Assembly (NCBI RefSeq): GCF_024054535.1
Contig: NZ_JAMXLV010000019.1
Coordinates: forward strand, 1-64,000
DNA: 64,000 nt
Direction of reading: 5' to 3'
Source of the DNA: Thermococcus alcaliphilus
Lineage (GTDB): Archaea > Methanobacteriota_B > Thermococci > Thermococcales > Thermococcaceae
A program made the translations under genes and the position numbers. Under the pieces are notes generated by a model. It ran no database searches. It saw only the letters and a program-made list of their open reading frames with translations, and was not told the DNA's origin. Shown here piece after piece: positions 1 to 8,088 of this stretch; the first letter of the stretch is position 1; each line of letters opens with the position of its first letter.

Positions 1-93
1 TGTTGCTCTGATTTTCTTTTCTGGTGGGATTTTGTTTCGGCGAAAAGGTTTTAAGGCTGAAACCATCCAGTGGATAATGGTTTCAGCTTGCAT
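1..93 (-). CDS. Insertion-sequence transposase, N-terminal part (runs off the window)
   Basis: An open frame of 31 codons starts at the ATG complementary to 91-93 and leaves the window at base 1. It has a good ribosome site (GAGGGGAAT) directly upstream and a TTTAAAT box near 130-137. The peptide contains KPFRRNKIPPEKKIRA; as I remember them, IS6-like transposases of Pyrococcus and Thermococcus begin with a similar basic segment ahead of a helix-turn-helix. The catalytic DDE domain lies outside the window, so family and intactness cannot be judged. The frame, start and promoter are seen; the family is from memory. Confidence 0.5.
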   Translation of the reverse strand, partial: MQAETIIHWMVSALKPFRRNKIPPEKKIRAT

Positions 94-150
94 ATTCCCC
101 TCTTTCTTTTTCTGAGGGAGTGTCTGAGATTTAAACCTGACGCCCCACTG
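1..150 (-). mobile_element. End of an insertion sequence next to pckG
   Basis: The transposase start at base 93 and its short upstream region imply that one end of an insertion sequence lies somewhere between about 110 and 185. I could not locate the terminal inverted repeat because the other end of the element is outside the window, so the boundary given is approximate. It sits upstream of pckG and could affect its promoter. Confidence 0.4.
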
Positions 151-225
151 CTTATCCTGACAGTATCGTGGTTTTAGTGGAAATCTTTTTAATTTGTTAT
201 TATGACAATTTTTACGGTGATGTAA

Positions 226-2100
226 ATGGAACCTTTGGAATATCTTCAAAATAGACTTGAGCCAGAACAGTTTGAGAAAATTAAGGTAATTGACAATCCC
301 GAACTCCATGAATTTTTGGCAAAGTACATTGATCTTTTGAATCCTGCAAAAGTTTTTGTTTGCACAGACTCGAAGGAAGACGAGGACTATGTAAGGAGAA
401 AGGCAATTGAATACGGGGAGGAGAAGCCCCTCGCAATGGAAGGGCATACCGTCCACTACGATGGCTATTACGATCAAGCTAGAGATAAAGCGAGGACTAA
501 AATCTTGGTTCCTAAGGGGGTGGAGATTCCGTTCATAAATACTATGGACAGGGAAGAAGGGCTTAAGGAGATTCATGAAATCATGAGAGATATTGCAAAA
601 GGTAAGGAGCTGTTTGTATGTTTCTTTGTGCTCGGCCCTAAGAACTCAATCTTCACGATTCCCGCTGTTCAGCTCACCGATTCTGCATATGTTGCTCACA
701 GTGAGTTTATCCTTTACAGAAAAGGTTACGAGGAGTTTAAACGCCTTGGAAGAGATGCAAAGTTTTTGAAGTTTGTCCATTCTGCGGGGGAACTTGACGA
801 AAGAAAGACCAGCAAGAACATAGATAAGAGAAGGATTTACATTGACCTTGAAGGAGAGACCGTTTATTCAGCAAACACACAGTACGGTGGCAATACAATA
901 GGGCTCAAAAAGCTCGCCTTTAGGCTTACGATTAGGAGAGCCGTTCAAGAAGGTTGGTTGAGCGAGCACATGTTTCTTATGCGCGTGAACGGGCCTAATG
1001 GGAGAAAAACCTATTTCACAGGAGCTTATCCATCTATGTGCGGCAAAACCTCAACAGCAATGCTTCCATGGGAGAACATAGTGGGCGACGACCTCACGTT
1101 CATAGTTGACATGAAAGGTGAAGCCAGAGGGGCTAACGTCGAGAAGGGTGTTTTTGGAATAATCCAGGGAGTCAACCAGGAGGATGACCCAATAATATGG
1201 CAGGTTCTTCACTCACCAAACGAGATAATCTTCTCGAACGTTCTCGTTAAAGATGGAAAGCCCTACTGGAACGACATGGGCATTCCGATTCCAGACGAGG
1301 GAGAAAATCACAGCGGGAAGTGGTGGAAAGGAAAGAAAGATGCCGAGGGTAACGAGATACCACCGAGCCACAAAAATGCTCGCTTCACAGTCAGCCTTCA
1401 GGCATTTCCAAACGTTGATTTAGAAGCCCTTGAAGCTCCTTGTGGCGTTAGAATCGGTGGCATGATATTTGGTGGCAGAGATGCAGATACCTGGCCCCCG
1501 GTGAGGGAAGCATTTGACTGGGCGCATGGAGTCATTACTATGGGAGCGGCGTTGGAAAGTGAAACAACCGCAGCCACCCTTGGAAAGGAAGGAGTGAGGG
1601 CATTCAATCCAATGGCTATTTTGGATTTCCTGAGCGTTCATATTGGGGACTATCTTAGGAACTATCTTGAATTCGAGAAAAAGCTAAGGATAAAGCCGAA
1701 AATATTTGCCGTTAACTACTTCCTTAGGGATAAAGACGGCAGATGGCTGAATCATAAGCTCGACAAGGCAGTGTGGCTCAAATGGATGGAGCTTAGGGTT
1801 CATGGGGATGTTAATGCAATAGAAACTCCCGTTGGATACATTCCAAAATACGAAGACCTGAAGAGACTCTTTAAGGAAGTCCTCAACAAGGATTACAGCA
1901 GAGAAGACTATGAAAAGCAGTTTACCATCAGAGTTCCCGAGTTCATTGCCAAGATAGAAAGGATTGAAAAGATTTACAAGGATGTTGGCAACATCCCAGA
2001 AGAGCTCTTTAAGATTTTAGAGGAAGAAAGACAAAGACTCCTAAAGGCGAAGGAGAAGTATGGAGACTATATATCCCCATTCCAGCTAGAAAAGAGCTAA
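226..2100 (+). CDS. pckG: Phosphoenolpyruvate carboxykinase (GTP)
   Basis: It interconverts oxaloacetate plus GTP with PEP, CO2 and GDP in the cytoplasm, joining the C4 acid pool to PEP for gluconeogenesis or anaplerosis. The 624 residues match the length of GTP-type enzymes. The kinase-1 loop GAYPSMCGKTSTAM spans about residues 266-279 and holds the reactive cysteine (Cys272) typical of the GTP family. The acidic metal-binding stretch FIVDMKGEARGAN follows at about 290, and a basic substrate region (RRIYIDLEG) precedes it. The ATG at 226 has a ribosome site (GGTGATG) upstream and an AT-rich promoter region near 185-200. The gene stands alone, just downstream of an insertion-sequence end. Identification is secure. 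Confidence 0.96.
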   Translation: MEPLEYLQNRLEPEQFEKIKVIDNPELHEFLAKYIDLLNPAKVFVCTDSKEDEDYVRRKAIEYGEEKPLAMEGHTVHYDGYYDQARDKARTKILVPKGVEIPFINTMDREEGLKEIHEIMRDIAKGKELFVCFFVLGPKNSIFTIPAVQLTDSAYVAHSEFILYRKGYEEFKRLGRDAKFLKFVHSAGELDERKTSKNIDKRRIYIDLEGETVYSANTQYGGNTIGLKKLAFRLTIRRAVQEGWLSEHMFLMRVNGPNGRKTYFTGAYPSMCGKTSTAMLPWENIVGDDLTFIVDMKGEARGANVEKGVFGIIQGVNQEDDPIIWQVLHSPNEIIFSNVLVKDGKPYWNDMGIPIPDEGENHSGKWWKGKKDAEGNEIPPSHKNARFTVSLQAFPNVDLEALEAPCGVRIGGMIFGGRDADTWPPVREAFDWAHGVITMGAALESETTAATLGKEGVRAFNPMAILDFLSVHIGDYLRNYLEFEKKLRIKPKIFAVNYFLRDKDGRWLNHKLDKAVWLKWMELRVHGDVNAIETPVGYIPKYEDLKRLFKEVLNKDYSREDYEKQFTIRVPEFIAKIERIEKIYKDVGNIPEELFKILEEERQRLLKAKEKYGDYISPFQLEKS

Positions 2101-2127
2101 CATATAAGAAAATTCGTCTCTTACTTC

Positions 2128-2133
2128 TTTTTT
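2128..2133 (+). terminator. Probable T-run terminator after pckG
   Basis: A run of six T after pckG lies inside a pyrimidine-rich stretch (2115-2136) and is followed by the promoter of the next gene. Oligo-T runs without a hairpin are the usual archaeal termination signal. Only the sequence pattern supports this. Confidence 0.4.
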
Positions 2134-2156
2134 CTTCGGTTAGGGTCACCAAAACC

Positions 2157-2165
2157 TTTTTATAT
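2157..2165 (+). promoter_or_regulatory. TATA box for the cation transporter operon
   Basis: TTTTATATG preceded by a purine/C-rich BRE-like AAAACC matches the thermococcal box A. Transcription would start near 2185-2190, leaving a leader of about 50 nt that ends in a strong ribosome site (GGGAGGAAT) before ATG 2238. Confidence 0.5.
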
Positions 2166-2237
2166 GACTTTTCGGAGAGTTACTCGGTAAGGTAAAAGAC
2201 AGTGGCAAGGAGGGAGCAGAAATGAGGGGGGAGGAAT

Positions 2238-3422
2238 ATGAAAAGCCTCCAAGTAGTTCTTGGAAGGGAGCTTTCAGAGAAATTCAGAGAAGCATTGATA
2301 GCAGTTCCAGCGCTAATAGTTTGTCTTCTTATGGACTTCTTTGCCGGAGCGTTCTTGGGTAGATTTTTTGAAAAGATTATGCTGAGTTACCCGGTCATAT
2401 TCGTGATTCTCCCGGGACTTATGGGGTTGAGAGGCAACATTTTTGGCGCAATGGCTTCTCGCTTTACTACAATGCTCCATCTAGGTGAGATGGAGCCAAA
2501 GCTGAGAGATAAAAATGTTGTGAAAAACATCTTCTTGAGCATTCTCCTATCTCTCCTCCCTGTTATTGTACTGTGGGCTATAGGAGTTCTTAAAGTGGGA
2601 AACGCCATATCCGGAATGATTGTGCTTTTAATAGTTCTAACTTCGACTATTTTCGTAAGCTTGATAATGGGTTATGCAACGGCACTTGCCACCGTATTGC
2701 CCTTCAAGAAGGGCATTGATCCAGACACCGTGGCGGCACCTTTGGTAACTTCCGCTGGAGATCTCGTCACAATGCCTTTTTTGGTGTTATTTATTCTCCT
2801 TTATGAAGATATTCCCCATGTCTTCGATAGCTTAGTAGTTTTGGCGTTTTTGCTTTTGTTAGCTATGTTCATCAAAACAAAATTTGAAAATGAAGAGAAG
2901 CGCATGATTAGAGAAATTCTAGGAATTATTGGGGCTTTAGCATTGCTTTCAAGCATTTCGGGAGGACTGCTTGAATCTTACAGCGAAATTATTTATGCTT
3001 CTGTTGTGTTCAGCGTCATGTACCCTGCAATACTTGGCACTGCTGGAAACTACGGATCAATTATTGGAGCAAAAACCTCAACGAAGCTTCATCTTGGGGA
3101 AATTGAGGGCTTTCTCAACCGGGATTCTATACTAGATATTTTTGTGTACTTTGTGACGAGTTTTTTCATAGCAGTTCTAATGAACTTAGTGGCAATAGGT
3201 GTGGTAAAACTAAGCTTGGGAAAGAGCATTGGACTTGTTCTCCCGTTTATTTTTCTTTATCCCCTCTTGGTCTTGTTTAACATGTTCATTGGATACTTCC
3301 TCGCAATAATCTTTGATAGACTTGGCTTAGACCCCGATAATGCCACTGTTCCAACGATAACAACTTTAGCAGATATATTTTCCACCCTCTTCACTGTGGG
3401 GGTTGCTCATCTGATTGTTTAG
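2238..3422 (+). CDS. SLC41/MgtE-type divalent cation transporter
   Basis: Predicted inner-membrane Mg2+ or related divalent cation transporter. The 394 residues are mostly hydrophobic and hold two copies of the MgtE membrane domain. Each half ends in a DPD motif (DPDTVAAPLVTSAGD about residue 157, DPDNATVPTITTLAD about 370) and each carries a G-N-x-x/Y-G-S-like segment followed by a conserved T-x-LHLGE sequence (LHLGEME about 79, LHLGEIE about 290). The bacterial MgtE cytoplasmic N and CBS gating domains are absent, so it resembles eukaryotic SLC41 in layout. Two PhoU+TrkA_C genes follow on the same strand (gap 57 nt) and are likely its regulatory partners. The ion is inferred from the family. 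Confidence 0.85.
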   Translation: MKSLQVVLGRELSEKFREALIAVPALIVCLLMDFFAGAFLGRFFEKIMLSYPVIFVILPGLMGLRGNIFGAMASRFTTMLHLGEMEPKLRDKNVVKNIFLSILLSLLPVIVLWAIGVLKVGNAISGMIVLLIVLTSTIFVSLIMGYATALATVLPFKKGIDPDTVAAPLVTSAGDLVTMPFLVLFILLYEDIPHVFDSLVVLAFLLLLAMFIKTKFENEEKRMIREILGIIGALALLSSISGGLLESYSEIIYASVVFSVMYPAILGTAGNYGSIIGAKTSTKLHLGEIEGFLNRDSILDIFVYFVTSFFIAVLMNLVAIGVVKLSLGKSIGLVLPFIFLYPLLVLFNMFIGYFLAIIFDRLGLDPDNATVPTITTLADIFSTLFTVGVAHLIV

Positions 3423-3479
3423 TCTAAGAAAACCTTAAAAGAAAATGAGATATGAGATAAAAACGGGGAGGACAAAGGG

Positions 3480-4097
3480 ATGGAAGAGTTTGAGGAGTTT
3501 GAGTATCAGCCTAAGAGCGTTAAAGAAATTTTCATTGAGATGAAAAACATCGTCGAGCTCATGGTTGATCTTGCTTACACAGCAATCCTCTTCGGGGATA
3601 AAGAGATAGCCGAGGAAGTGCTCGATCTTGAGGAGAGGATGGATCTCCTTAATTACCACCTTATGACACACGCTGTTTTGGCAGCAAGAAATCCAAAGGA
3701 GGCGGAGCAGATAACTTCTGTTCTGCAGATGGCAAACTCAATAGAGGACATCTCAAACGCCGCTGGAGACCTTGCAAAGATGGTTCTTGAAGGAGTTGAA
3801 CTTCATCCAGTTATTACAGAGGCAATTATGGAAAGCGAGGAAGTAATAGCAAAGGTTCCAGTCTCTGCAGATTCTGTCATCGTAGGAAAAACACTTGGGG
3901 AGCTTGACCTTGCCACAAACACCGGGGTTTGGATAATAGCGGTGAAAAGGGGTAAAAGGTGGATTTTTGCCCCGGATAAGGACTTCAAGATAAAGCCGGG
4001 AGATATTTTGATAGGAAGGGGAACTCACACGTCTGTTGAACACCTTAAAGAAATTGCGAGAGGAATTATCAGGGTGGTTGGTGATGAAAGAGCTTGA
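3480..4097 (+). CDS. PhoU-like plus TrkA_C (RCK_C) domain regulatory protein
   Basis: The 205 residues split into an alpha-helical PhoU-like half (about 1-115; the motif FIEMKNIVELMVDLAYTA) and a C-terminal TrkA_C/RCK_C half (about 125-200; ADSVIVGKTLGELDL, then IKPGDILIGRGT). TrkA_C domains bind small ligands, in several proteins c-di-AMP, and gate transporters. Lying directly behind an SLC41-type transporter, it probably senses a ligand and controls transport; that role is inferred. The next gene overlaps it by 14 nt and encodes a paralogue, so the two products may form a heteromer. ATG 3480 is preceded by GGGGAGGACAAAGGG. Confidence 0.8.
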   Translation: MEEFEEFEYQPKSVKEIFIEMKNIVELMVDLAYTAILFGDKEIAEEVLDLEERMDLLNYHLMTHAVLAARNPKEAEQITSVLQMANSIEDISNAAGDLAKMVLEGVELHPVITEAIMESEEVIAKVPVSADSVIVGKTLGELDLATNTGVWIIAVKRGKRWIFAPDKDFKIKPGDILIGRGTHTSVEHLKEIARGIIRVVGDERA

Positions 4098-4680
4098 AGA
4101 GATAAAAGATTGTCTCATAGAAATGAAAAACCTTTCTTCTCTTATGGTTGACCTTGCCTTCTCCTCAGTCATGTACGATAGTGAGGACATAGCCGATGAG
4201 GTTTATATTCTGGAAGAAAAAATGGATGAGCTCACATTAAAAGTCAAAAAACTTGCTTTGAGGGCTGCCAAGTATGAAGAAAATCCCGAAAAGCTCCTAA
4301 GTATAATTGAGATGGCTACAATAAACGAGCAGATAAGCGATTCCGCCTATGAGATAGCAGACCTTGTTCTCAGGGATGTTGAGCCTCACCCTATAATAAG
4401 GAAAATAATGCACGATGTTGATGAAGAAATAGGACGCATAAAGGTTAACAAGGGGTCAATACTAATAGGACAACCCCTCAAACAGCTTAAGCTTCCAACT
4501 AAAGTGGGTGTAAGGTTAATAGCAATAAAGAGGGGAGGAAGATATATTTACAACCCCTCCAAGGACGAGAAAATTGAAGAGGGGGACATATTGATAGCCG
4601 TAGGCTCTGGAATTGATCGCCTGAGAGAACTCTCCAACGAAAAAGGAGAGGAAGGAGAATTCATAGAAGAGGAGGAATGA
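4084..4680 (+). CDS. PhoU-like plus TrkA_C domain regulatory protein, paralogue
   Basis: About 198 residues with the same layout as its upstream neighbour: a helical PhoU-like part (LIEMKNLSSLMVDLAFSSVMY) and a TrkA_C part (GSILIGQPLKQLKLPTKVGVRLIAIKRGG, then IEEGDILIAVGSG). The acidic tail ends EFIEEEE. I place the start at ATG 4084; a GTG directly before it (4081) is an alternative, and a longer start at 4036 would overlap the previous gene by 62 nt and lacks a good ribosome site. The short overlap suggests translational coupling. Function in ligand-controlled cation transport is inferred from the domains and the transporter upstream. Confidence 0.8.
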   Translation: MKELEEIKDCLIEMKNLSSLMVDLAFSSVMYDSEDIADEVYILEEKMDELTLKVKKLALRAAKYEENPEKLLSIIEMATINEQISDSAYEIADLVLRDVEPHPIIRKIMHDVDEEIGRIKVNKGSILIGQPLKQLKLPTKVGVRLIAIKRGGRYIYNPSKDEKIEEGDILIAVGSGIDRLRELSNEKGEEGEFIEEEE

Positions 4681-4731
4681 TTATAAACCCTTTAGGTTAC
4701 TTGTTTTTGAAAAGAAAATGGAGGATTTGGA

Positions 4732-5202
4732 ATGAAAGTGGAAGGATTTGTCGCAAGTTTAAAAAACGCTGAAACAATTGAAGAGCTCTTTGATATCCTT
4801 GAGAAGAAAGGTGCACCGATTATAGAGTTTGATGGGCAGAAAACTCTCGTAGTTGTTGAGGGGGACTTTGAGGGAAAACCATTTTGGACGGAGATAAACG
4901 GCAAAAAAGCTAACTTTGCCCTTGGAGATGCAATGTTGAACTCTGCAAGCTTTCCCTTTAAATGTAAAAAGCCCTATACAGGAGGAAACGCTATCTTTGT
5001 GAACTTCGAAAATATAGAAAGCGAGGAATTTCTGGTTGCATACAGGTCAGAGGATACTTTAAGGGCATTTCATGTGAAGGGCACAGAAGTTGAGAAAATA
5101 GATGAGACGAAATACGAGGAACTTATTCCTAAGATGCCCGAGTTCAAAGTTAAGGGCTTCTCTGAAGAGCAGATGGACATGATGGGCGCCTTCTTTGGCT
5201 AA
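4732..5202 (+). CDS. Conserved hypothetical protein, 156 aa
   Basis: I do not recognise this family. It is a soluble, slightly acidic protein with no signal peptide or membrane segment. An N-terminal helix (SLKNAETIEELFDILEKKGAP) is followed by alternating beta-strand-like segments with a CKKPYTGG turn near residue 80. ATG 4732 has a purine-rich GGAGGATTTGG leader. It overlaps the 3' end of the convergent phosphoesterase gene by 4 nt, and the coding pattern (K/E-rich, no rare codons) is native. Confidence 0.65.
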   Translation: MKVEGFVASLKNAETIEELFDILEKKGAPIIEFDGQKTLVVVEGDFEGKPFWTEINGKKANFALGDAMLNSASFPFKCKKPYTGGNAIFVNFENIESEEFLVAYRSEDTLRAFHVKGTEVEKIDETKYEELIPKMPEFKVKGFSEEQMDMMGAFFG

Positions 5203-6710
5203 GCCCATGGCACTTTTGTTTTTATTTTCCATATTCCGAGGAGTTTTCTTGATCCCCATGTTGCCTGTATTTCAAACGCCGCTATCATATCTTCATAGAT
5301 GTCTATTAAGTTGAAGGAGTTTCCAAAGGGATTTCTGTGGAGCTCCCAGCTTATTGACCCTGCGTTTATTATTGGTGTTTCTTCGACTTTTATTCCCAAT
5401 GTGTTGCCACCGTGACCGGTCAGAACTAAGTTTGCTTTTTCATCTGTTAATATCTTCAAAACATTGCCCCCATCTTCTAAAAATCCTATCTCTCTGCTTT
5501 TAGGTATTGGAATTATGTTGTGGTGCATTATTACAGCTCTGAACTTTTCTTCATGTTCCTGTAGATGTTTTCTCAAAATCTTCTGGCCTATTCTCCCAAC
5601 CACTCCTATAGGAGTCTCATATTGGGCTGAAATTATTGGAATGAATGCAAAATTCTCCATTTCCAGAATTTTTGGCTCTCCAAAATACTCTTTGAAGAGG
5701 TCGTAGCCGAGATAGGTAATGTCGTTGTGCCCGGGCACTATAATCTTCTCTGGCTTAATCTTTTCCCAGAATTCGTAAGCTTTTGCATAATATCTCTCGG
5801 TTCCGACATCTACCATGTCTCCGCAGTGTATGACTAAATCTGGTTTGTACTTCTCGTTGATAGCCTTAATTGCGTTTTTCAAAACTCTCTCTCTGAAATA
5901 AACCCTATCTGAAACATTGCTCTCGCTCATCTGGACGATTCTTAACAATCTTCTCTTTTTTGGAACAAAAATCCTTTGCTTTTTGATTTTAAACTCTCTT
6001 CTTGTGATATCTCCCGTTACCCGCTTTATACTTACCGAGATTTTTCCATCATCTTTGATTTTGATTATGTTGTAGCTGTTTACGTCACCTTTTCTGGTCT
6101 TTCTGCATGAGGTGCAGCCGGCATTTGCCACAACAAGCCCCTCAACTTTGTAGATATTGGGCACGTGCTTGTGCCCGCAGATATAAAGGTTAACATCGTG
6201 CTTTAAAAGTAAGTCCAACACATCGCCGGCATTGAATAAAACATTCCTTTCCCTCCCCGTGTCCGGTAAGGGAACTAAATGGTGGTGGGAAGCAACGATC
6301 TTGAATTTTTTGTGAGAATACTCCTCAAGCTTTTCTTTGAGCCAGTGGAATTTGTAGCCCCCTATTCTTCCATCACTTAAGTCAGGGATCGTAGAATCTA
6401 CCCATATTATGACGAGGTCGTCTTTTTCGTAAACCCCATTTAACGGGCCTATGTACTTCTCAAAGAGTTCATAACCGACGTTTCTTGCATCATGATTTCC
6501 GGGAACGACGATTAAAGGCTTCTGAATCTTTTTTAGTTCATAACTTGCTCTCTCGTATTCTTCCCTCAATCCCTCGTTTGTCACATCTCCCGTGTGAATA
6601 ACTATATCATAGTCTAGTGTATTGACTTCGTTGGCTATTAAATCGTAGGCATAGCCCTTGTAGGCTTCTCCGCTGGTTATGTGGGTGTCACTTATGTGGG
6701 CTATTTTCAT
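5199..6710 (-). CDS. Two-domain metallophosphoesterase, second domain degenerate
   Basis: Calcineurin-like phosphoesterase of about 503 residues containing two tandem domains. The first (about 1-240) keeps every metal motif: SDTH near residue 7, GDVTNEG near 41, GNHD near 71, HHH near 138 and GHKH near 177. In the second (about 255-500) the same positions read SESN, GDMVD, GHND, MHHN and GHGG, so several ligands are lost and this half is probably structural or substrate-binding. I start at ATG 6710 because GAGTGAGGGAT precedes it; a GTG at 6719 is possible but has a poor ribosome site. It follows the CBS gene on the same strand with a 5-nt gap. Substrate (nucleotide, nucleic acid or phosphodiester) is unknown. 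Confidence 0.85.
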   Translation of the reverse strand: MKIAHISDTHITSGEAYKGYAYDLIANEVNTLDYDIVIHTGDVTNEGLREEYERASYELKKIQKPLIVVPGNHDARNVGYELFEKYIGPLNGVYEKDDLVIIWVDSTIPDLSDGRIGGYKFHWLKEKLEEYSHKKFKIVASHHHLVPLPDTGRERNVLFNAGDVLDLLLKHDVNLYICGHKHVPNIYKVEGLVVANAGCTSCRKTRKGDVNSYNIIKIKDDGKISVSIKRVTGDITRREFKIKKQRIFVPKKRRLLRIVQMSESNVSDRVYFRERVLKNAIKAINEKYKPDLVIHCGDMVDVGTERYYAKAYEFWEKIKPEKIIVPGHNDITYLGYDLFKEYFGEPKILEMENFAFIPIISAQYETPIGVVGRIGQKILRKHLQEHEEKFRAVIMHHNIIPIPKSREIGFLEDGGNVLKILTDEKANLVLTGHGGNTLGIKVEETPIINAGSISWELHRNPFGNSFNLIDIYEDMIAAFEIQATWGSRKLLGIWKIKTKVPWA

Positions 6711-6715
6711 ATCCC

Positions 6716-7126
6716 TCACTCCGCTGCTATTGAAGTTTCGAGCTTTCTCCTACTTGCTTCGAGCAAATCACTCAGTGTAAAAATCCCGACGACTTTTCCT
6801 TCTTCCCTCACCAATATGTGCTTTATTCTCTTTGCAGCCATAATCTTCAGCACTTCCTTTAGCGGTGTATTCGTGTCTACGGTAATGAGGTCTTTTGTCA
6901 TTATCTCCTTTACGGGGGTCGTGTAGGGCAAGCCTGGAACGATTACCCTTCTAATAATATCGCTTTTTGTAAAGAAACCCACAACATTGTCTTTTTCATC
7001 AATAACTACCAGAGAACCAATGTCAAAATCCACCATCACTTTGCATGCCTCTTGAACAGTGTCTTCTGGTCTTACCCCTATAAGCTTCTTTGTCATATAT
7101 ACTTTGATAGGAGCGTTTTCATCCAT
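6716..7126 (-). CDS. CBS-domain pair protein
   Basis: About 136 residues forming one Bateman module of two CBS repeats: VYMTKKLIGVRPEDTVQEACKVM to FFTKSDIIRRV, then VKEIMTKDLITVDTNTPLKEVL to IFTLSDLLEASRR. Such stand-alone modules bind adenosine nucleotides or SAM and regulate partner enzymes; the ligand cannot be read here. The start MDENAP at 7126 is chosen because GGTGATC lies five bases ahead; upstream in-frame starts lack a ribosome site. The downstream phosphoesterase begins five bases after its stop, so they may be co-expressed. Confidence 0.85.
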   Translation of the reverse strand: MDENAPIKVYMTKKLIGVRPEDTVQEACKVMVDFDIGSLVVIDEKDNVVGFFTKSDIIRRVIVPGLPYTTPVKEIMTKDLITVDTNTPLKEVLKIMAAKRIKHILVREEGKVVGIFTLSDLLEASRRKLETSIAAE

Positions 7127-7188
7127 TGGGATCACCATAAAAGCTCTCAAAAATTAATTGGTCTCAAAAAGATAAAAGAGTTTTGTCC

Positions 7189-8088
7189 TTAAATTGAAAG
7201 CTCAATACCCCTCTCCTTAAGCCGCTTTGGTATTTCCTCCATGAGATTATTCATTATGGAATTTATAGACTGCTCAAGTTCGATGTTCTCTATAATCGGA
7301 ATCCCGTATTCTTTCGCTTTTTCGATTAGATACTCTTGGATGTGCATTATGTTATCGATATTCTTCACGTAGTATTCCGCTGGTCTGAGGCTGTAACGGG
7401 CTCTTTCGTAAAATCTCGCTTCAAGTGCTTCGCTGTTTTTTACAGTTATCAGATACATAAAACTCCTGTCGTTTAGGCTCACATATCCTGGAACTAAGTG
7501 AATTCCCTCTATTATCGTGTTGAAACCCTCCTTGTATGAACGTTCCACAACTGCGTTAATTCCTACGGTTACATATCGTACTTGACTTTCAAACCCGTAT
7601 ATTAGAGGATCTACATCTTTTGGCAAGTTTCTGAGCTCTCTCCATGCTAAAAATGAGGAAGTGTGGATCGCTGGTAGGAGCTCTTTGCTTATTATTTTCC
7701 TCATTACCTCTCTAACGGTGTCAGTTCCTATTACAGTCCTTATCCCAAGTCTAAAAGCTAACTCCGTGGCCAGCGTGGACTTTCCAACTCCAGTTGCTCC
7801 TCCAAGGAGGATTATCATTGGATATTTCAGCCTTCTAAGCTCATGCCAGAAAAGATACTTCCTAGCGGCATCTTTCAGCCCATGATCCAAGAGCTTCTTA
7901 TAGGCCATCTTCCGGATTTCATCCTTGGTGATTACCTTTACCTTTTTTCTCTCAAGTTCCTTTACTATCTCTGCTGCTATTGAATAGGCTATCCCAACGT
8001 CAACGCCGGTAGAAGTTATTGATCTAGTTAAGATTCCTCGTGAAAAGGGTATTTTGGTTTTCTTCTCGGGATCAACAACGATTATCAT
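7189..8088 (-). CDS. 2-phosphoglycerate kinase
   Basis: Phosphorylates 2-phosphoglycerate to 2,3-diphosphoglycerate, the first step toward cyclic 2,3-diphosphoglycerate. An N-terminal ATP-cone-like region (about 1-85, FSRGILTRSITSTGVD) precedes a P-loop kinase domain with GGATGVGKST near residues 96-105 and GTDTVREVMR afterwards, the arrangement known from the Methanothermus fervidus enzyme. Its start overlaps the stop of the upstream synthetase gene by 4 nt (8085-8088), so the two pathway steps are translationally coupled. The product is cytoplasmic. Confidence 0.88.
   Translation of the reverse strand: MIIVVDPEKKTKIPFSRGILTRSITSTGVDVGIAYSIAAEIVKELERKKVKVITKDEIRKMAYKKLLDHGLKDAARKYLFWHELRRLKYPMIILLGGATGVGKSTLATELAFRLGIRTVIGTDTVREVMRKIISKELLPAIHTSSFLAWRELRNLPKDVDPLIYGFESQVRYVTVGINAVVERSYKEGFNTIIEGIHLVPGYVSLNDRSFMYLITVKNSEALEARFYERARYSLRPAEYYVKNIDNIMHIQEYLIEKAKEYGIPIIENIELEQSINSIMNNLMEEIPKRLKERGIELSI

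Noticed and set aside
3753-4190. Minus-strand frame of 145 codons opposite the PhoU+TrkA_C genes
   Set aside because: Rich in Ser/Phe, no start signals, opposite two conserved genes.
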